Shown: positions 40,476 to 49,432 of the stretch, in pieces | Numbering within the stretch: position 1 is the first letter of the stretch | Layout: every line of letters begins with the position of its first letter | Assembly: GCF_947500125.1 (NCBI RefSeq) | Contig: NZ_CANMRA010000006.1 | Span: 1-64,000 of the forward strand | DNA length: 64,000 bases | Direction of reading: 5' to 3' | From: an uncultured Kocuria sp. | GTDB taxonomy: Bacteria; Actinomycetota; Actinomycetes; Actinomycetales; Micrococcaceae | Translations under genes and position numbers: made by a program | The notes under the pieces: model-generated | What the model saw: only the letters and a program-made list of their open reading frames with translations | Told to the model about the DNA's origin: nothing | The model's database searches: none

Positions 40476-41504
40476 TCACGTGGCCCTGAGATCCGCCTGG
40501 GCGAGCGCGTCCCCGAACCGCTCGAGCGCCTCCTGCCCCACGACGTCCCCCGGCAGCAGCGGGACCTGCAGCAGCGGGACGTCCGGGAGGGCGCCGCGCA
40601 GGGTGGCGACGTGCACCTCCTCCAGCGCGCGGCGCTCGGCGAGGAAGTCCCCGGCGTCCGCCGGGGAGCGCTTGTTGATCACGAGGGCCCCCACGTGCAC
40701 GCCGGCGCGGACCAGCTGCTCGTGCAGCTCGACGGTCTCGAGCACGGGCAGCCGTTCGGCCGCGAGGACGATGACGAAGCTGCAGCGCTCGGCGTCCACC
40801 AGCACCTCGCGCAGCGCCTCGAAGCGCTCGCGGCGGCGCAGCAGGATCCGCCGGATCTCGAGGTCCCGCTCCTCGCGGGGGTCCCGGGGCCGGCCGGTGC
40901 CCACGATGCTCTCGCTCGCGGCGTCCCGGTCCTCGAGGCCCCGCAGGGCGGCGCCGAACTTCTCCGCCCTGCCGCGGCGGCGCAGCAGCCCCTCCGTCCA
41001 GGCGGACATGATCTCGGGCAGGGCCATGAGCCGGGCGGTGTGCCCGGACGGCGCGGTGTCGAAGACGATGAGGTCGTAGTCGTCCAGGCCCGTGTCCACG
41101 AGCTCGGCGATGCGCTCCAGCACCGCCGACTCGTGGGTGCCCGGCGAGTCGCGGGCGAGCTCCATGTGCTTGTCGACCTCGGCGGCGAGGTGCTCGGGCA
41201 TGAGCCGGCGGATCGTGGCGCCCACGGCGGCGAGGTGGGCGTCGGTCGTGGCGACCGGGTCCACCTCGATGCCGTCGAGGAGACCGGGTCCGCCCAGGTC
41301 GCGGGCGAGCGGGGTGATCCGGTCCCCCACCGGGCGCTCCCACAGGTGCCCGAGGTTGTGGGCGGGGTCGGTGGAGACGACCAGCACCCGGCGGCCGGCG
41401 CGGGCCTGGGCGAGGGCGGTGGCGGAGGCGACGGCGGTCTTGCCGACGCCGCCCTTGCCGCCGACGAACAGGACCCGGCGGGCGGCGGCGAGCTCTAGCA
41501 GCAT
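40476..41504 (-). CDS. ArsA/GET3-family ATPase of the cstA cassette
   Basis: A protein of 342 residues. The deviant P-loop GGKGGVGKT (about 15-23), [11 protein letters not shown], and [14 protein letters not shown] are classic for the ArsA/GET3 group, which work as dimers. Neither the ArsA cysteine triad nor the GET3 zinc CxxC is visible; I see one cysteine (DAERCSF). Its ATG lies inside the final codons of the CC-terminal small protein, so translation is coupled. This points to a shared role, not arsenite export. Confidence 0.85.
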   Translation of the reverse strand: MLLELAAARRVLFVGGKGGVGKTAVASATALAQARAGRRVLVVSTDPAHNLGHLWERPVGDRITPLARDLGGPGLLDGIEVDPVATTDAHLAAVGATIRRLMPEHLAAEVDKHMELARDSPGTHESAVLERIAELVDTGLDDYDLIVFDTAPSGHTARLMALPEIMSAWTEGLLRRRGRAEKFGAALRGLEDRDAASESIVGTGRPRDPREERDLEIRRILLRRRERFEALREVLVDAERCSFVIVLAAERLPVLETVELHEQLVRAGVHVGALVINKRSPADAGDFLAERRALEEVHVATLRGALPDVPLLQVPLLPGDVVGQEALERFGDALAQADLRAT

Positions 41505-41770
41505 GAGATGTGCTCCAGGGGGGAGCGCTCCATGCCCATCCGCCGGTGCCAGTCGTGGAACCGGTCGTAGACCACGGGCAGCAGCTCCACGGTGTAGTAG
41601 CTGGCGGGGTTGGGCACCCCCAGGGCCTCGGAGAGGACCAGCATCATGAACAGGTCCTCCTCGTCGCGCTGGGCGCGGGCGAAGGTGCGCCGGTAGGGCG
41701 CCACGTAGAACTCGTGCAGGCCCGCGCCGAGGCGGGCCTGCACGGTGCGCAACCGGCTCAGGACGCTCAC
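41495..41770 (-). CDS. Small protein ending in Cys-Cys-stop (cory-CC-star type)
   Basis: A protein of 91 residues with no membrane helix. Helical and charged N-terminal half ([22 protein letters not shown]), then [25 protein letters not shown], and a terminal SCC followed by TAG. Small actinobacterial proteins named cory-CC-star end in the same way. It starts four bases after cstA, where other bacteria have YbdD/YjiX, and its last codons overlap the ATPase start. Function is unknown. Confidence 0.8.
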   Translation of the reverse strand: MSVLSRLRTVQARLGAGLHEFYVAPYRRTFARAQRDEEDLFMMLVLSEALGVPNPASYYTVELLPVVYDRFHDWHRRMGMERSPLEHISCC

Positions 41771-41774
41771 GGGA

Positions 41775-43481
41775 TCACAGCCCGCGGACCTCCCCGGCCG
41801 AGGTGCTCACGGGCTCCTCGTCGAGCTCGGGCGGGTTCTTCTTCGCGTGCGACATCGCGATCGCGGACTCGAAGATCACCCACACCGCGGCGATGAGGAT
41901 GATGACGTCGAGCACGAGCAGCAGCCAGTTCTCTGCGGCGAAGAACTGCCCCATCTGGACGATGAGGGCGTAAACCGACATCACCAGCAGGAACACGAGC
42001 GGGACCAGCACGGGCAGCACGGGGCGGCCCTTGCGGAGCAGGATCACCGCGATCATCGACAGGGTGAGGCCGGCCAGCAGCTGGTTGGTGGTGCCGAACA
42101 GCGGCCAGATCAGCATGCCGCCCGAGCCGTCCGCGCCGGCGCCGAAGGTGAGTCCCATGGCCACGGCGAGGACGATGACGGTGGCCAGCGCCTTGTTGAG
42201 GCTGAACCCCATGATGTGCGCCGCCTCCTGCACCACGAACCGCTGCAGGCGGATGCCGGTGTCCATGGTGGTGGCCGCGAACAGGACGGCCATGGTGGCC
42301 AGGATGGTCGCGCTGAGCCCGGCGGGGATGCCCAGGCCCTGGTTGACGATGGCGCCGCCGCCCTGGACGAACGCGGCCACGCCGCCCTGGCCGAACGCGG
42401 TGTAGACGGCCTCCCAGTCGGCGATGGTCCGGAACCCGGCGGTGGTCGCGATGATCGCACCCAGCGCGAGGAGCCCCTCGCCGACCGCGCCGAAGTAGCC
42501 GACGAAGCGGGCGTCCGGCTCCTTGTCCAGCTGCTTGGAGGAGGTGCCCGAGGCCACGATCCCGTGGAACCCGGAGATCGCGCCGCAGGCGATGGTCACG
42601 AACAGCAGCGGCACCAGACTGGGCGTGCCCTCGGGCACGGAGTTGTTGAACGCCGGCGCCACGACGGTCGGAGCGGAGATCAGGACCGCGCCGTAGAGGA
42701 TGCCCAGGGCGATGAACAGCTGGAGACCGTTGATGTAGTCGCGGGGCTGCAGCAGCATCCACACGGGCAGCACCGAGGCCACGCCGGCGTAGAGGAACAG
42801 GACCACGATCCAGAACGCGCCGGCCGACAGACCGAGGATCGTCTCCGGGAGCACCACCGGGAACCGGTCGCCGATGAGGATCAGGGAGTAGAGGGCCACG
42901 ACGCCGACGACGGACACCAGCGCAAGGTTCCACTTGAACCGGTAGATGGCCTGGCCGATCAGCAGTGCGACGACGATGGCGCCCCACGTGGGGATCACCG
43001 CCGTGGGCGTGCCGACCAGCAGCCCGGAGATGACCACGGCGAACGCGGCGTTGACCATGAGCAGCACGAGGAAGATCACGACCAGGAACAGGTTGCGGCC
43101 GCGGTGGCCGATGTACTGCCCGGACAGGGACCCGATGGACTTGCCCTTGTGCCGGTTGGAGGCCCACAGGGCGCCGAGGTCGTGGATGCCGGCGAAGAAG
43201 ACGGTGCCGATGGTCACCCACAGGAAGGCGGGCACCCAGCCCCAGATGACCGCGATCGCGGGCCCCACGATGGGCGCCGCGCCGGCCACGGAGGTGAAGT
43301 GGTGGCCCCACAGCACGTACTTGTTGGTGGGCACGTAGTCCACACCGTCCCCCAGCTCGTGGGCGGGGGTGACGAAGGAGTCCTGGAGCTTGTAGATCCG
43401 GCGGGCCAGGAACCTCGAGTACAGGACGTACCCGAGGATCATCATGGCAACGCCAACCACGGCGAGGACGATGGAGTTCAT
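41775..43481 (-). CDS. cstA: Carbon starvation protein A family transporter
   Basis: A protein of 568 residues with many membrane helices, shorter than E. coli CstA (about 700). Conserved parts include PTNKYVLWGHHFTSVAGAAPIVGPAIAV, GALWASNRHKGKSIG and FHGIVASGTSSKQL. The family imports pyruvate or peptides. It starts a three-gene operon with the CC-terminal protein and the ArsA-like ATPase, all within a few bases. GGAG lies before the ATG. Confidence 0.93.
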   Translation of the reverse strand: MNSIVLAVVGVAMMILGYVLYSRFLARRIYKLQDSFVTPAHELGDGVDYVPTNKYVLWGHHFTSVAGAAPIVGPAIAVIWGWVPAFLWVTIGTVFFAGIHDLGALWASNRHKGKSIGSLSGQYIGHRGRNLFLVVIFLVLLMVNAAFAVVISGLLVGTPTAVIPTWGAIVVALLIGQAIYRFKWNLALVSVVGVVALYSLILIGDRFPVVLPETILGLSAGAFWIVVLFLYAGVASVLPVWMLLQPRDYINGLQLFIALGILYGAVLISAPTVVAPAFNNSVPEGTPSLVPLLFVTIACGAISGFHGIVASGTSSKQLDKEPDARFVGYFGAVGEGLLALGAIIATTAGFRTIADWEAVYTAFGQGGVAAFVQGGGAIVNQGLGIPAGLSATILATMAVLFAATTMDTGIRLQRFVVQEAAHIMGFSLNKALATVIVLAVAMGLTFGAGADGSGGMLIWPLFGTTNQLLAGLTLSMIAVILLRKGRPVLPVLVPLVFLLVMSVYALIVQMGQFFAAENWLLLVLDVIILIAAVWVIFESAIAMSHAKKNPPELDEEPVSTSAGEVRGL

Positions 43482-43556
43482 GTCGCTCCGATCTCTGGGG
43501 AAGTGGCGGTGGTGTTCGCTGGGTCACCATGCTACCGCCGGGTGAGCCCTGTCACG

Positions 43557-43600
43557 GCCCGCCTCCCTGCTCCGGTTCGCGCCGCCGGGAGAGGGCGGGC
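43557..43600 (-). terminator. Terminator-like hairpin after the VOC gene
   Basis: GCCCGCC pairs with GGCGGGC and TCCC with GGGA across a small bulge. The hairpin begins at the last base of the VOC stop codon and precedes the cstA leader. Confidence 0.5.
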
Positions 43601-44382
43601 TACATGCCCGCGGGCGTCATGATCGCGAAGGACTCCCGGTCCGGACCGGCCACGACCGCCAGCCGCCCGTACTCGAAGTCGAAAGGGTCCTCCATGACCG
43701 ACCCGCCGGCGTCGCGCACGCGCTGGACGGCGGCGTCGACGTCGTCGACCTGGAAGCAGACCGACCAGATCGCCGGTGCGTTCTCCGCCCCGGGGTCGGT
43801 CCCGCCGATGCCGCCGGCCGGGCGCCCTCCGTGCGGCACCGTGAACGTGGCGTAGGGGACGCCCTCCTCGCCGATGTCCTCGTAGTGGTAGCCGAAGACC
43901 TGGGCGTAGAAGTCCCGGGCGGCGTGGTGGTCGGGGGTCGTGAGGTCGCACCACGCCACGCTCCCCGGCACGTCGACCGCCGCGAACCCGATGTGCTCCC
44001 CGGCCTGCCACATCCCGAAGGACGCCCCGGTGGGGTCCTGCCAGACGCCCATCCAGCCGAACCGGCCCACCTCCACGGGCTCCATCAGCTGCGTGCCGCC
44101 GGCGGCGAGGACCCGCTCGGAGCAGAGGTCGATCCGGGCCGTGGCCAGGTACACCTGCCACACGTGCGGGACGCCCGTCAGGTCCGGGGCCGCCGGGGAG
44201 AGCCCCGCGACGGGTGCGCCGTCGACCAGGGCGTTGCGGTAGCCGCCGCGCTCGGGGTCCGGGGCGCTGTACTCCCACCCGAGCACCCGGTGGTAGAACT
44301 CCTGCGTGCGGCCGGGATCGGACGCGGTCAGATCGGCCCAGCAGGGCGTTCCGGCGGGCCACGCTTCGTTGCGCTGTGTCAT
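43600..44382 (-). CDS. Two-domain VOC (glyoxalase-fold) protein
   Basis: A protein of 260 residues with two VOC repeats: one starting GTPCWADLTASDPGRTQEFYHRVLGW and the other GSVAWCDLTTPDHHAARDFYAQVFGY. Histidine and glutamate positions fit metal binding, but the reaction is unknown; many such proteins are listed as hydroxylases or resistance proteins without proof. The ATG at 44382 follows AGGAG, and a longer reading from 44460 is rejected. Confidence 0.85.
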   Translation of the reverse strand: MTQRNEAWPAGTPCWADLTASDPGRTQEFYHRVLGWEYSAPDPERGGYRNALVDGAPVAGLSPAAPDLTGVPHVWQVYLATARIDLCSERVLAAGGTQLMEPVEVGRFGWMGVWQDPTGASFGMWQAGEHIGFAAVDVPGSVAWCDLTTPDHHAARDFYAQVFGYHYEDIGEEGVPYATFTVPHGGRPAGGIGGTDPGAENAPAIWSVCFQVDDVDAAVQRVRDAGGSVMEDPFDFEYGRLAVVAGPDRESFAIMTPAGM

Positions 44383-44500
44383 GACGGGCTCCTTCCGACA
44401 CGGCCAGGGTACGCCGCGCCCCCACGAGCCACAGGACCGGCCCGGGGGATCGTTACCCACCTGCGCCCGCTTCCTCCCCGTTTCCGTTGCTTCCCCTGCG

Positions 44501-44557
44501 CGAGGTCGCGGCTGCCGGCCACAGCCAGCGGCGGCGTGGCCGTCGTCCGCGACCTCG
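44501..44557. repeat. 57-base intergenic palindrome, family B copy 1
   Basis: Perfect 11-bp outer arms CGAGGTCGCGG (44501-44511) and CCGCGACCTCG (44547-44557) enclose inner arms GGCCAC and GTGGCC. It lies 18 bases beyond the nagA stop and upstream of the VOC gene. It shares GCGGCTGCCGGCC and CCGCGA..CTCGGC with 52673-52724. Confidence 0.8.
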
Positions 44558-44574
44558 GCACGGCCGGGGCGGCG

Positions 44575-45804
44575 TCAGCGGGGCGGGGCCCCGGAGACCC
44601 ACTCGCCCCGCCGCATCACGGCGTCCAGTTCGAGGCTCTCCCCCACGACGAGGAGGTCCGCGAGCGCCCCCGTCGTCAGGCTCCCGGCCTCCCCGGTCAG
44701 GCCGAGGACACGGGCCGGGACCACGGTGGCCGAGCGCAGCGCGTCCCCGAGAGGGACGCCCGCCGCGACCGTCCGGCGCAGCACCTCCAGCATCGTGGCC
44801 GTGCCGCCGGCGATCGATCCGTTGGAGACCAGCGAGGCCACGCCGTCCTGCACCCGCACCTGCGCCGCGCCCAGTGCGTAGGTGCCGTCCGAGAGCCCGG
44901 TCGCGGCCATTCCGTCGGTGACCAGCGCGATGTTGTCCGCCCCCGCCAGCTCGAAGGCCCAGGCCACGATGCAGGGATCCAGGTGGGTGCCGTCCGCGAT
45001 GAGCTCGACGACGGCTCGGCCCTGCGCCGCGGCGCGCAGGCAGGCCGGCACCGGCCCGGGCGACCGGTGGTGGATGGCGGGCATGGCGTTGAACAGGTGG
45101 GTCACTGTGGGCGACCGGGGCACGCCGTCCACCGCGGCGTCGCGGAGCAGCGCCTGCAGCCGGCGCAGCGCGGTGTCGACCGTCGTGGTGTCCGCGTCGG
45201 TGTGCCCCAGCGAGGGGACCACGCCGTGGGCGACGAGCAGTTCGGCCAGCTCCTGCGAGCCGGGCAGCTCCGGCGCGAAGGTCATGGTCCGGAGCGTCCC
45301 CGCCGCGGCCTCGATGAGCTCGGACGCCAGCCCGAGGTCCGGGTCCCGCATCCATGCGGGATCCTGGGCCCCGCACCGGGCCGTGGACAGGAACGGGCCC
45401 TCGAGGTGGATCCCGGCGACCAGACCCTCCTCGGTGAGCGCCGCCAGGAGCGGCTCGGCGGCCAGCAGGTCCTCCCGCGAGGCGGTGACCAGGCTGGCCA
45501 CGAGCGTCGTCGTGCCCTGACGGTGGAAGGCGGCGAGGGTGGCGCGGACCGGCCCCTCCTCCGAGGAGGAGAAGTCCGCGCCGAAGCCACCGTGGCAGTG
45601 CACGTCCACGAGCCCCGGCAGGACCATCTGCCCGGGGGCCAGGACGTGGTGCTCCCCCGGGTCGCCGCCGCGATAGCCGGACCGCGGTCCGGCGTGGAGG
45701 ACGCGATCGCCCTCGACGACCACCAGACCGTCCCGGTGCTCGGCGTACCCGGTGTGCACGCGGCCGGAGAGGACCGTCCTGCGCGGGGAGTCCTCGGAGA
45801 CCAC
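44575..45804 (-). CDS. nagA: N-acetylglucosamine-6-phosphate deacetylase
   Basis: A protein of 409 residues. The metal site DVHCHGGFG, LEGPFL, GHTDADT, HLFNAMPAIHHRSPG and the catalytic aspartate in LVTDGMAATG are all present. It removes acetate from GlcNAc-6-P to give GlcN-6-P for NagB. The GTG at 45804 is selected because AGGAGG sits eight bases before it; a GTG at 45813 is part of that site. It is last in the amino-sugar operon. Confidence 0.93.
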   Translation of the reverse strand: MVSEDSPRRTVLSGRVHTGYAEHRDGLVVVEGDRVLHAGPRSGYRGGDPGEHHVLAPGQMVLPGLVDVHCHGGFGADFSSSEEGPVRATLAAFHRQGTTTLVASLVTASREDLLAAEPLLAALTEEGLVAGIHLEGPFLSTARCGAQDPAWMRDPDLGLASELIEAAAGTLRTMTFAPELPGSQELAELLVAHGVVPSLGHTDADTTTVDTALRRLQALLRDAAVDGVPRSPTVTHLFNAMPAIHHRSPGPVPACLRAAAQGRAVVELIADGTHLDPCIVAWAFELAGADNIALVTDGMAATGLSDGTYALGAAQVRVQDGVASLVSNGSIAGGTATMLEVLRRTVAAGVPLGDALRSATVVPARVLGLTGEAGSLTTGALADLLVVGESLELDAVMRRGEWVSGAPPR

Positions 45805-45851
45805 GGGCCTCACCTCCTTCTGGTCGTGCGGGGCGTCGGACCGGTCCGGGG

Positions 45852-46727
45852 CTACCGGACCAGCCCGTTCGGGGACCGGGGGATCTCGAGGTCGGCGACG
45901 ATCGGCAGGTGGTCCGACGCGGACGTGCGCACCACGTGCGCGGCCTGCGGCCGCACGCCCTCGGACACCAGCACGTAGTCGATGCGCAGACTCGCGTCCA
46001 GGACCGGGGCGCCGTCCGGGGCGAAGGTGTAGGCGTCGTCCTGGTCCAGGGCCGCGAAGGCGTCCGTGAACACCGAGAAGAGACCCTGCAGCTCGGCAGC
46101 GCCGGGTTCGGCGTTGAGGTCCCCGACGACCACCGCCGGGCGCCGGCTCTCGCCGGTGATCTCCACGATCTCCCGGGCCTGCAGCTCGCGCTGCTCGGCG
46201 CGCTGGTGGTCGAGGTGGGTGCTGTAGAACCCGACGTGGTGACCCTTCACGTTGATCACCGCCTCCAGCAGACCGCGCTGCTCGGTGGGCATCTCCGGGT
46301 ACTCGATGCTGGTCAGCAGGTGGTTCTCGGAGTCGATGATCGGGTATTCGCTGAGGATGGCGTTGCCGTACTGGCTGTTCCCGGCTCCGCCGTCGGAACG
46401 GGCAAGGTCCAGGTTCGCGCCGTACACGTAGTGCATGTCGAGAAGTTCGGCGAGACGGGCCGCCTGGTCCTCGAAGTCGCTGCGTGCGGACCAGGCGTTG
46501 TCGACCTCCTGCAGGCCGATCACCTCCGCGCCCGAGGCCTCGATCACGGCGGCGGTGCGCTCGAGGTCCAGATCGTCGGCGCCGTCCGCGCCGTGGTGGA
46601 TGTTGAAGGACATGACGCGCAGGTCGGTGGTGCGCTCCGGGGCGGCCGCGGCCGGGGCCGCGGCGAGCACACCGGTGGTCACGAGCAGGGCGGCCGCGGA
46701 GCCCGCGGCCATCAGCTTCTTCATCAT
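45852..46727 (-). CDS. Secreted endonuclease/exonuclease/phosphatase-fold protein
   Basis: A protein of 291 residues with a Sec signal (MMKKLMAAGSAAALLVTT...AAAAPERT, cut near residue 29). EEP motifs are RVMSFNIHHG, IGLQEVD, VVVGDLNAEPG and ASDHLPIVADL, with catalytic Asn, Glu, Asp and His. It is outside the cell and could be a phosphodiesterase, nuclease or phosphatase. Its start overlaps the glycosidase stop (ATGA), so it belongs to the amino-sugar operon. Its substrate there is unclear. Confidence 0.85.
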   Translation of the reverse strand: MMKKLMAAGSAAALLVTTGVLAAAPAAAAPERTTDLRVMSFNIHHGADGADDLDLERTAAVIEASGAEVIGLQEVDNAWSARSDFEDQAARLAELLDMHYVYGANLDLARSDGGAGNSQYGNAILSEYPIIDSENHLLTSIEYPEMPTEQRGLLEAVINVKGHHVGFYSTHLDHQRAEQRELQAREIVEITGESRRPAVVVGDLNAEPGAAELQGLFSVFTDAFAALDQDDAYTFAPDGAPVLDASLRIDYVLVSEGVRPQAAHVVRTSASDHLPIVADLEIPRSPNGLVR

Positions 46728-47716
46728 GAGGTGCTCCTTGTGCAGGGGTTGGGGGTGGGGATGGGTGGTCGGTCGTGGACGGGGAACAGGCGGCCTTCCG
46801 TCAGCAGGTCCGTCAACGGCACCGGGCTCGCGATCTCGCCGACGAAGCGTCCGTCCACGCTGTTCTGGAAGCCGAACACGACCCACTGGCCGTCGCGCTT
46901 GCGGAACAGCTGGGCGGCGTAGACACCGGGCACGAAGAAGCTGGAGCTCCGCTCGAGCTCCCACGGCCCGAGCCGACCGGCGCCGGGGGCGATCCAGGTG
47001 CCGGTGCTGGCTTCCGAGAAGGGGATGCCGGGGGCCAGCCGCGGGAGGCAGGAGAAGATCAGCACCCCGGTGCCGTCCACGATCTGCGCCTGGACGACCT
47101 CCATCTCCCCGAAGCCGGCGGGCGCGGTCAGCGGGGGCCGGACGGTCCAGTGCTCCAGGTCGTCGCTCACGGCGTGGCCGACCACGCCGCGGGCGTCCGG
47201 GTCCCCGGTGGCGGCGCGTGCGGTGACGAGCATCTGCCACTGCCGGGAGTCGTCGTCGTAGAAGACGAAGGGGTCGCGCCACGCCTCGTCCGGCCAAGTC
47301 CCCTCCCCCAGCTTCTCGTACCAGCGGGGATCCGCCTCGAGCGGGCCCGCGCCCGTGCGCTCCCACGTGGTCAGGTCGTCCGAGACGGCCGAGCCGATGC
47401 GCTGCCGCAGACCGTCCTCGGCGCGGCCGATGCCGGTGTAGAAGAGGTGCCACCGGCCGTCGTGGCCCCGCACGGTGCTGCCTGTCCAGGTCGCCATGTC
47501 GTCCCAGGACGGTTCGTCGCCGGCCACGAGCGCGTCCGGCAGCAGGGTCCAGCTCTCGAGGTCGGACGAGACGGCGTGCCCGATCGACGCCCGGCGGTGG
47601 CGCTTGTCGGGGTCCCGCAGCGCGCGGCTGGCCCGCAGGAAGAACAGGTGGTAGTCCTGTCCGTCGTCGGCCAGCCAGCTGTCCCAGACCCAGTGGTCTG
47701 CGAGGCGGAACGTCAT
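46724..47716 (-). CDS. Five-bladed beta-propeller glycosidase, GH32/GH43-like
   Basis: A protein of 330 residues without a signal peptide. The family motifs HWVWDSWLADDGQDYHLFF (first acidic residue) and WRDPFVFYDDD (the RDP transition-state stabiliser) are visible, with repeated blades starting GHAVSSDLESW and SAVSDDLTTW. It resembles GH32/68/43-clan enzymes, but the sugar is unknown. It starts four bases inside nagB and ends overlapping the EEP gene. In this operon it may trim an imported amino-sugar oligosaccharide. Confidence 0.8.
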   Translation of the reverse strand: MTFRLADHWVWDSWLADDGQDYHLFFLRASRALRDPDKRHRRASIGHAVSSDLESWTLLPDALVAGDEPSWDDMATWTGSTVRGHDGRWHLFYTGIGRAEDGLRQRIGSAVSDDLTTWERTGAGPLEADPRWYEKLGEGTWPDEAWRDPFVFYDDDSRQWQMLVTARAATGDPDARGVVGHAVSDDLEHWTVRPPLTAPAGFGEMEVVQAQIVDGTGVLIFSCLPRLAPGIPFSEASTGTWIAPGAGRLGPWELERSSSFFVPGVYAAQLFRKRDGQWVVFGFQNSVDGRFVGEIASPVPLTDLLTEGRLFPVHDRPPIPTPNPCTRSTS

Positions 47717-48501
47717 CTCTCCTCCTGGCGCAGCCGGTGCTTGGCCTCGGCCACGAACCGGTAGTAGTCGGTCAGGGCCAGCTGCCCCGCCGCCGCCTCG
47801 TCCACCACGACGGTGACCGCCCGGTGGAACTGCAGGACGGACGCCGGGCACATCGCGGACACTGGCCCCTCCACGGCCGCGGCCACGGCTGCGGCCTTGC
47901 GCTCGCCCTGGGCGACCAGGAGCACCCGGCGGGCGTCGAGGATCGTGCCCAGCCCCTGGGTGATGCAGTGGGTGGGGACGTCGTCGGGGGCCTTGAAGAA
48001 CCGCGCGTTGTCGGCACGGGTCCGCGCGGACAGCGCCTTGACCCGGGTGCGGGAGGACAGCGAGGACCCGGGCTCGTTGAAGCCGATGTGGCCGTTGGCG
48101 CCGATTCCGAGGATCTGGAGGTCGACGCCGCCGGCGAGGCCGACGGCCTCCTCGTAGTCGCGGCAGGCCGCCTCGAGATCCTCCCGGGAGCCGTCCGGCA
48201 CCCGCATCCTGGCGGGCGGCAGACCGATGGGCCGGACGAGCTCGCGCTCCAGGACCGCCGCGTAGCCGGAGGGGTGCCCCGCGGGGAGCCCCACGTACTC
48301 GTCGAGGGCGAAGCAGGTGAGCCGGGTGAGGTCCAGCAGACCGTGGGCCTGCCGGCGGGCGAGCTCACGGTAGGCCCCCAGGGGGGAGGATCCCGTGGCC
48401 ACCCCCAGCACCGTGTCCGGCCGGCGCGAGACCTGCTCGGCCACGATGTCGGCCGCGCGCACGTCGACGTCGTCGGCCGTGGGCAGGACGAGCACTTCCA
48501 T
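47713..48501 (-). CDS. nagB: Glucosamine-6-phosphate deaminase
   Basis: A protein of 262 residues, usual length. Motifs: VATGSSPLGAYREL, FALDEYVGLP (catalytic Asp) and GIGANGHIGFNEPGSSLSSRTRV (His and Glu of the ring-opening site). It converts GlcN-6-P to fructose-6-P and ammonia. It lies between the importer permease genes and the glycosidase gene. Confidence 0.95.
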   Translation of the reverse strand: MEVLVLPTADDVDVRAADIVAEQVSRRPDTVLGVATGSSPLGAYRELARRQAHGLLDLTRLTCFALDEYVGLPAGHPSGYAAVLERELVRPIGLPPARMRVPDGSREDLEAACRDYEEAVGLAGGVDLQILGIGANGHIGFNEPGSSLSSRTRVKALSARTRADNARFFKAPDDVPTHCITQGLGTILDARRVLLVAQGERKAAAVAAAVEGPVSAMCPASVLQFHRAVTVVVDEAAAGQLALTDYYRFVAEAKHRLRQEER

Positions 48502-48564
48502 GGAGGTTCCTTCCGGACGACGGGCGGGGCGGGGGCGGGCAGGGACGGGACGGGACGGGCCGGC

Positions 48565-49431
48565 TCAGCCCTTGACGGCCGAGCTCGCCACGCCCTCGAT
48601 GAACCAGCGCTGGAAGACGAGGAACACGACGACCACGGGGACGACCAGCAGCACCCCGAAGGCCATGACCTCGCCCCACGCCGGGGGGAGCTGGCCGGCG
48701 AAGACGCTGATCTGGAGGGGCAGGGGGCGCAGGTTCGGCTCGGAGATCATCAGGACCGGCCACAGGAACGCGCCCCACTGTGTCAGGAAGGTCAGCACCG
48801 CCACCGACGCGTAGGCGGGTTTGCTCATGGGCGCGATGATCTGCCAGAACACCCGCAGCGGTCCGGCGCCGTCCATCCGGGCGGCCTCGTCGATGCTGCG
48901 GGGGATGCCGGAGAAGAACGAGTAGAAGAGGAAGATCGACAGGGCGTTGCCGATGAAGGGGGCGATCTGGATCCACAGCGTGTTCCGGGCGTCGTTGTAG
49001 AGGTAGAACATGGGCACGGCCACGGCCTCGAACGGGACGATGAGCAGCAGCAGGATCCCCAGGAGCACCAGGTTCCTGCCCCGCCAGCTCAGCCGCGACA
49101 GGGCGAAGGCCGCCATCGAGTTCACGACCAGTCCGAGCCCCACCACGGAGACCGTGACGGTGAAGGACACGAAGAAGAACCGCCACAGGTGGCCGGTGCT
49201 GTCCGAGGACAGGCTCGAGGCCACCCCGGTGTAGTTGTGCAGGCCCCACTCGCGCGGGTCGAAGACCTCGAAGCCGGCGAGCGTGCGCGAGGCGGGGGCT
49301 AGGGACGCGGCCGCCATGTAGGCGACCGGGGCGAAGAACAGGATGCTCGTGACGACGAGCACCGCGTAGCGGGGCACGTGCGCCCTGCGCCGACGGCGGT
49401 CGGCGGGGGCGGCGGAACCGGTCTGCGTCAT
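48565..49431 (-). CDS. Sugar ABC permease (MalG-like) of the amino-sugar importer
   Basis: A protein of 288 residues with six membrane helices and the EAA loop RSIDEAARMDGAGPLRVFWQIIAP. It begins right after the other permease gene. With the binding protein at 50462 it would import GlcNAc or chito-oligosaccharides, judging from nagA and nagB alongside. No ATPase is encoded nearby, so a shared MsiK-like ATPase (perhaps the one at 32672) must drive it. Confidence 0.87.
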   Translation of the reverse strand: MTQTGSAAPADRRRRRAHVPRYAVLVVTSILFFAPVAYMAAASLAPASRTLAGFEVFDPREWGLHNYTGVASSLSSDSTGHLWRFFFVSFTVTVSVVGLGLVVNSMAAFALSRLSWRGRNLVLLGILLLLIVPFEAVAVPMFYLYNDARNTLWIQIAPFIGNALSIFLFYSFFSGIPRSIDEAARMDGAGPLRVFWQIIAPMSKPAYASVAVLTFLTQWGAFLWPVLMISEPNLRPLPLQISVFAGQLPPAWGEVMAFGVLLVVPVVVVFLVFQRWFIEGVASSAVKG

Positions 49432-49432
49432 G

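Noticed and set aside
40476-41504. Arsenical pump ATPase
   Set aside because: No arsB, arsD or arsR nearby and the metal-binding cysteines are missing; the linkage to cstA points elsewhere.
45805-45813. GTG at 45813 as nagA start
   Set aside because: That GTG is part of the AGGAGGTG ribosome-binding site; GTG at 45804 is correctly spaced.
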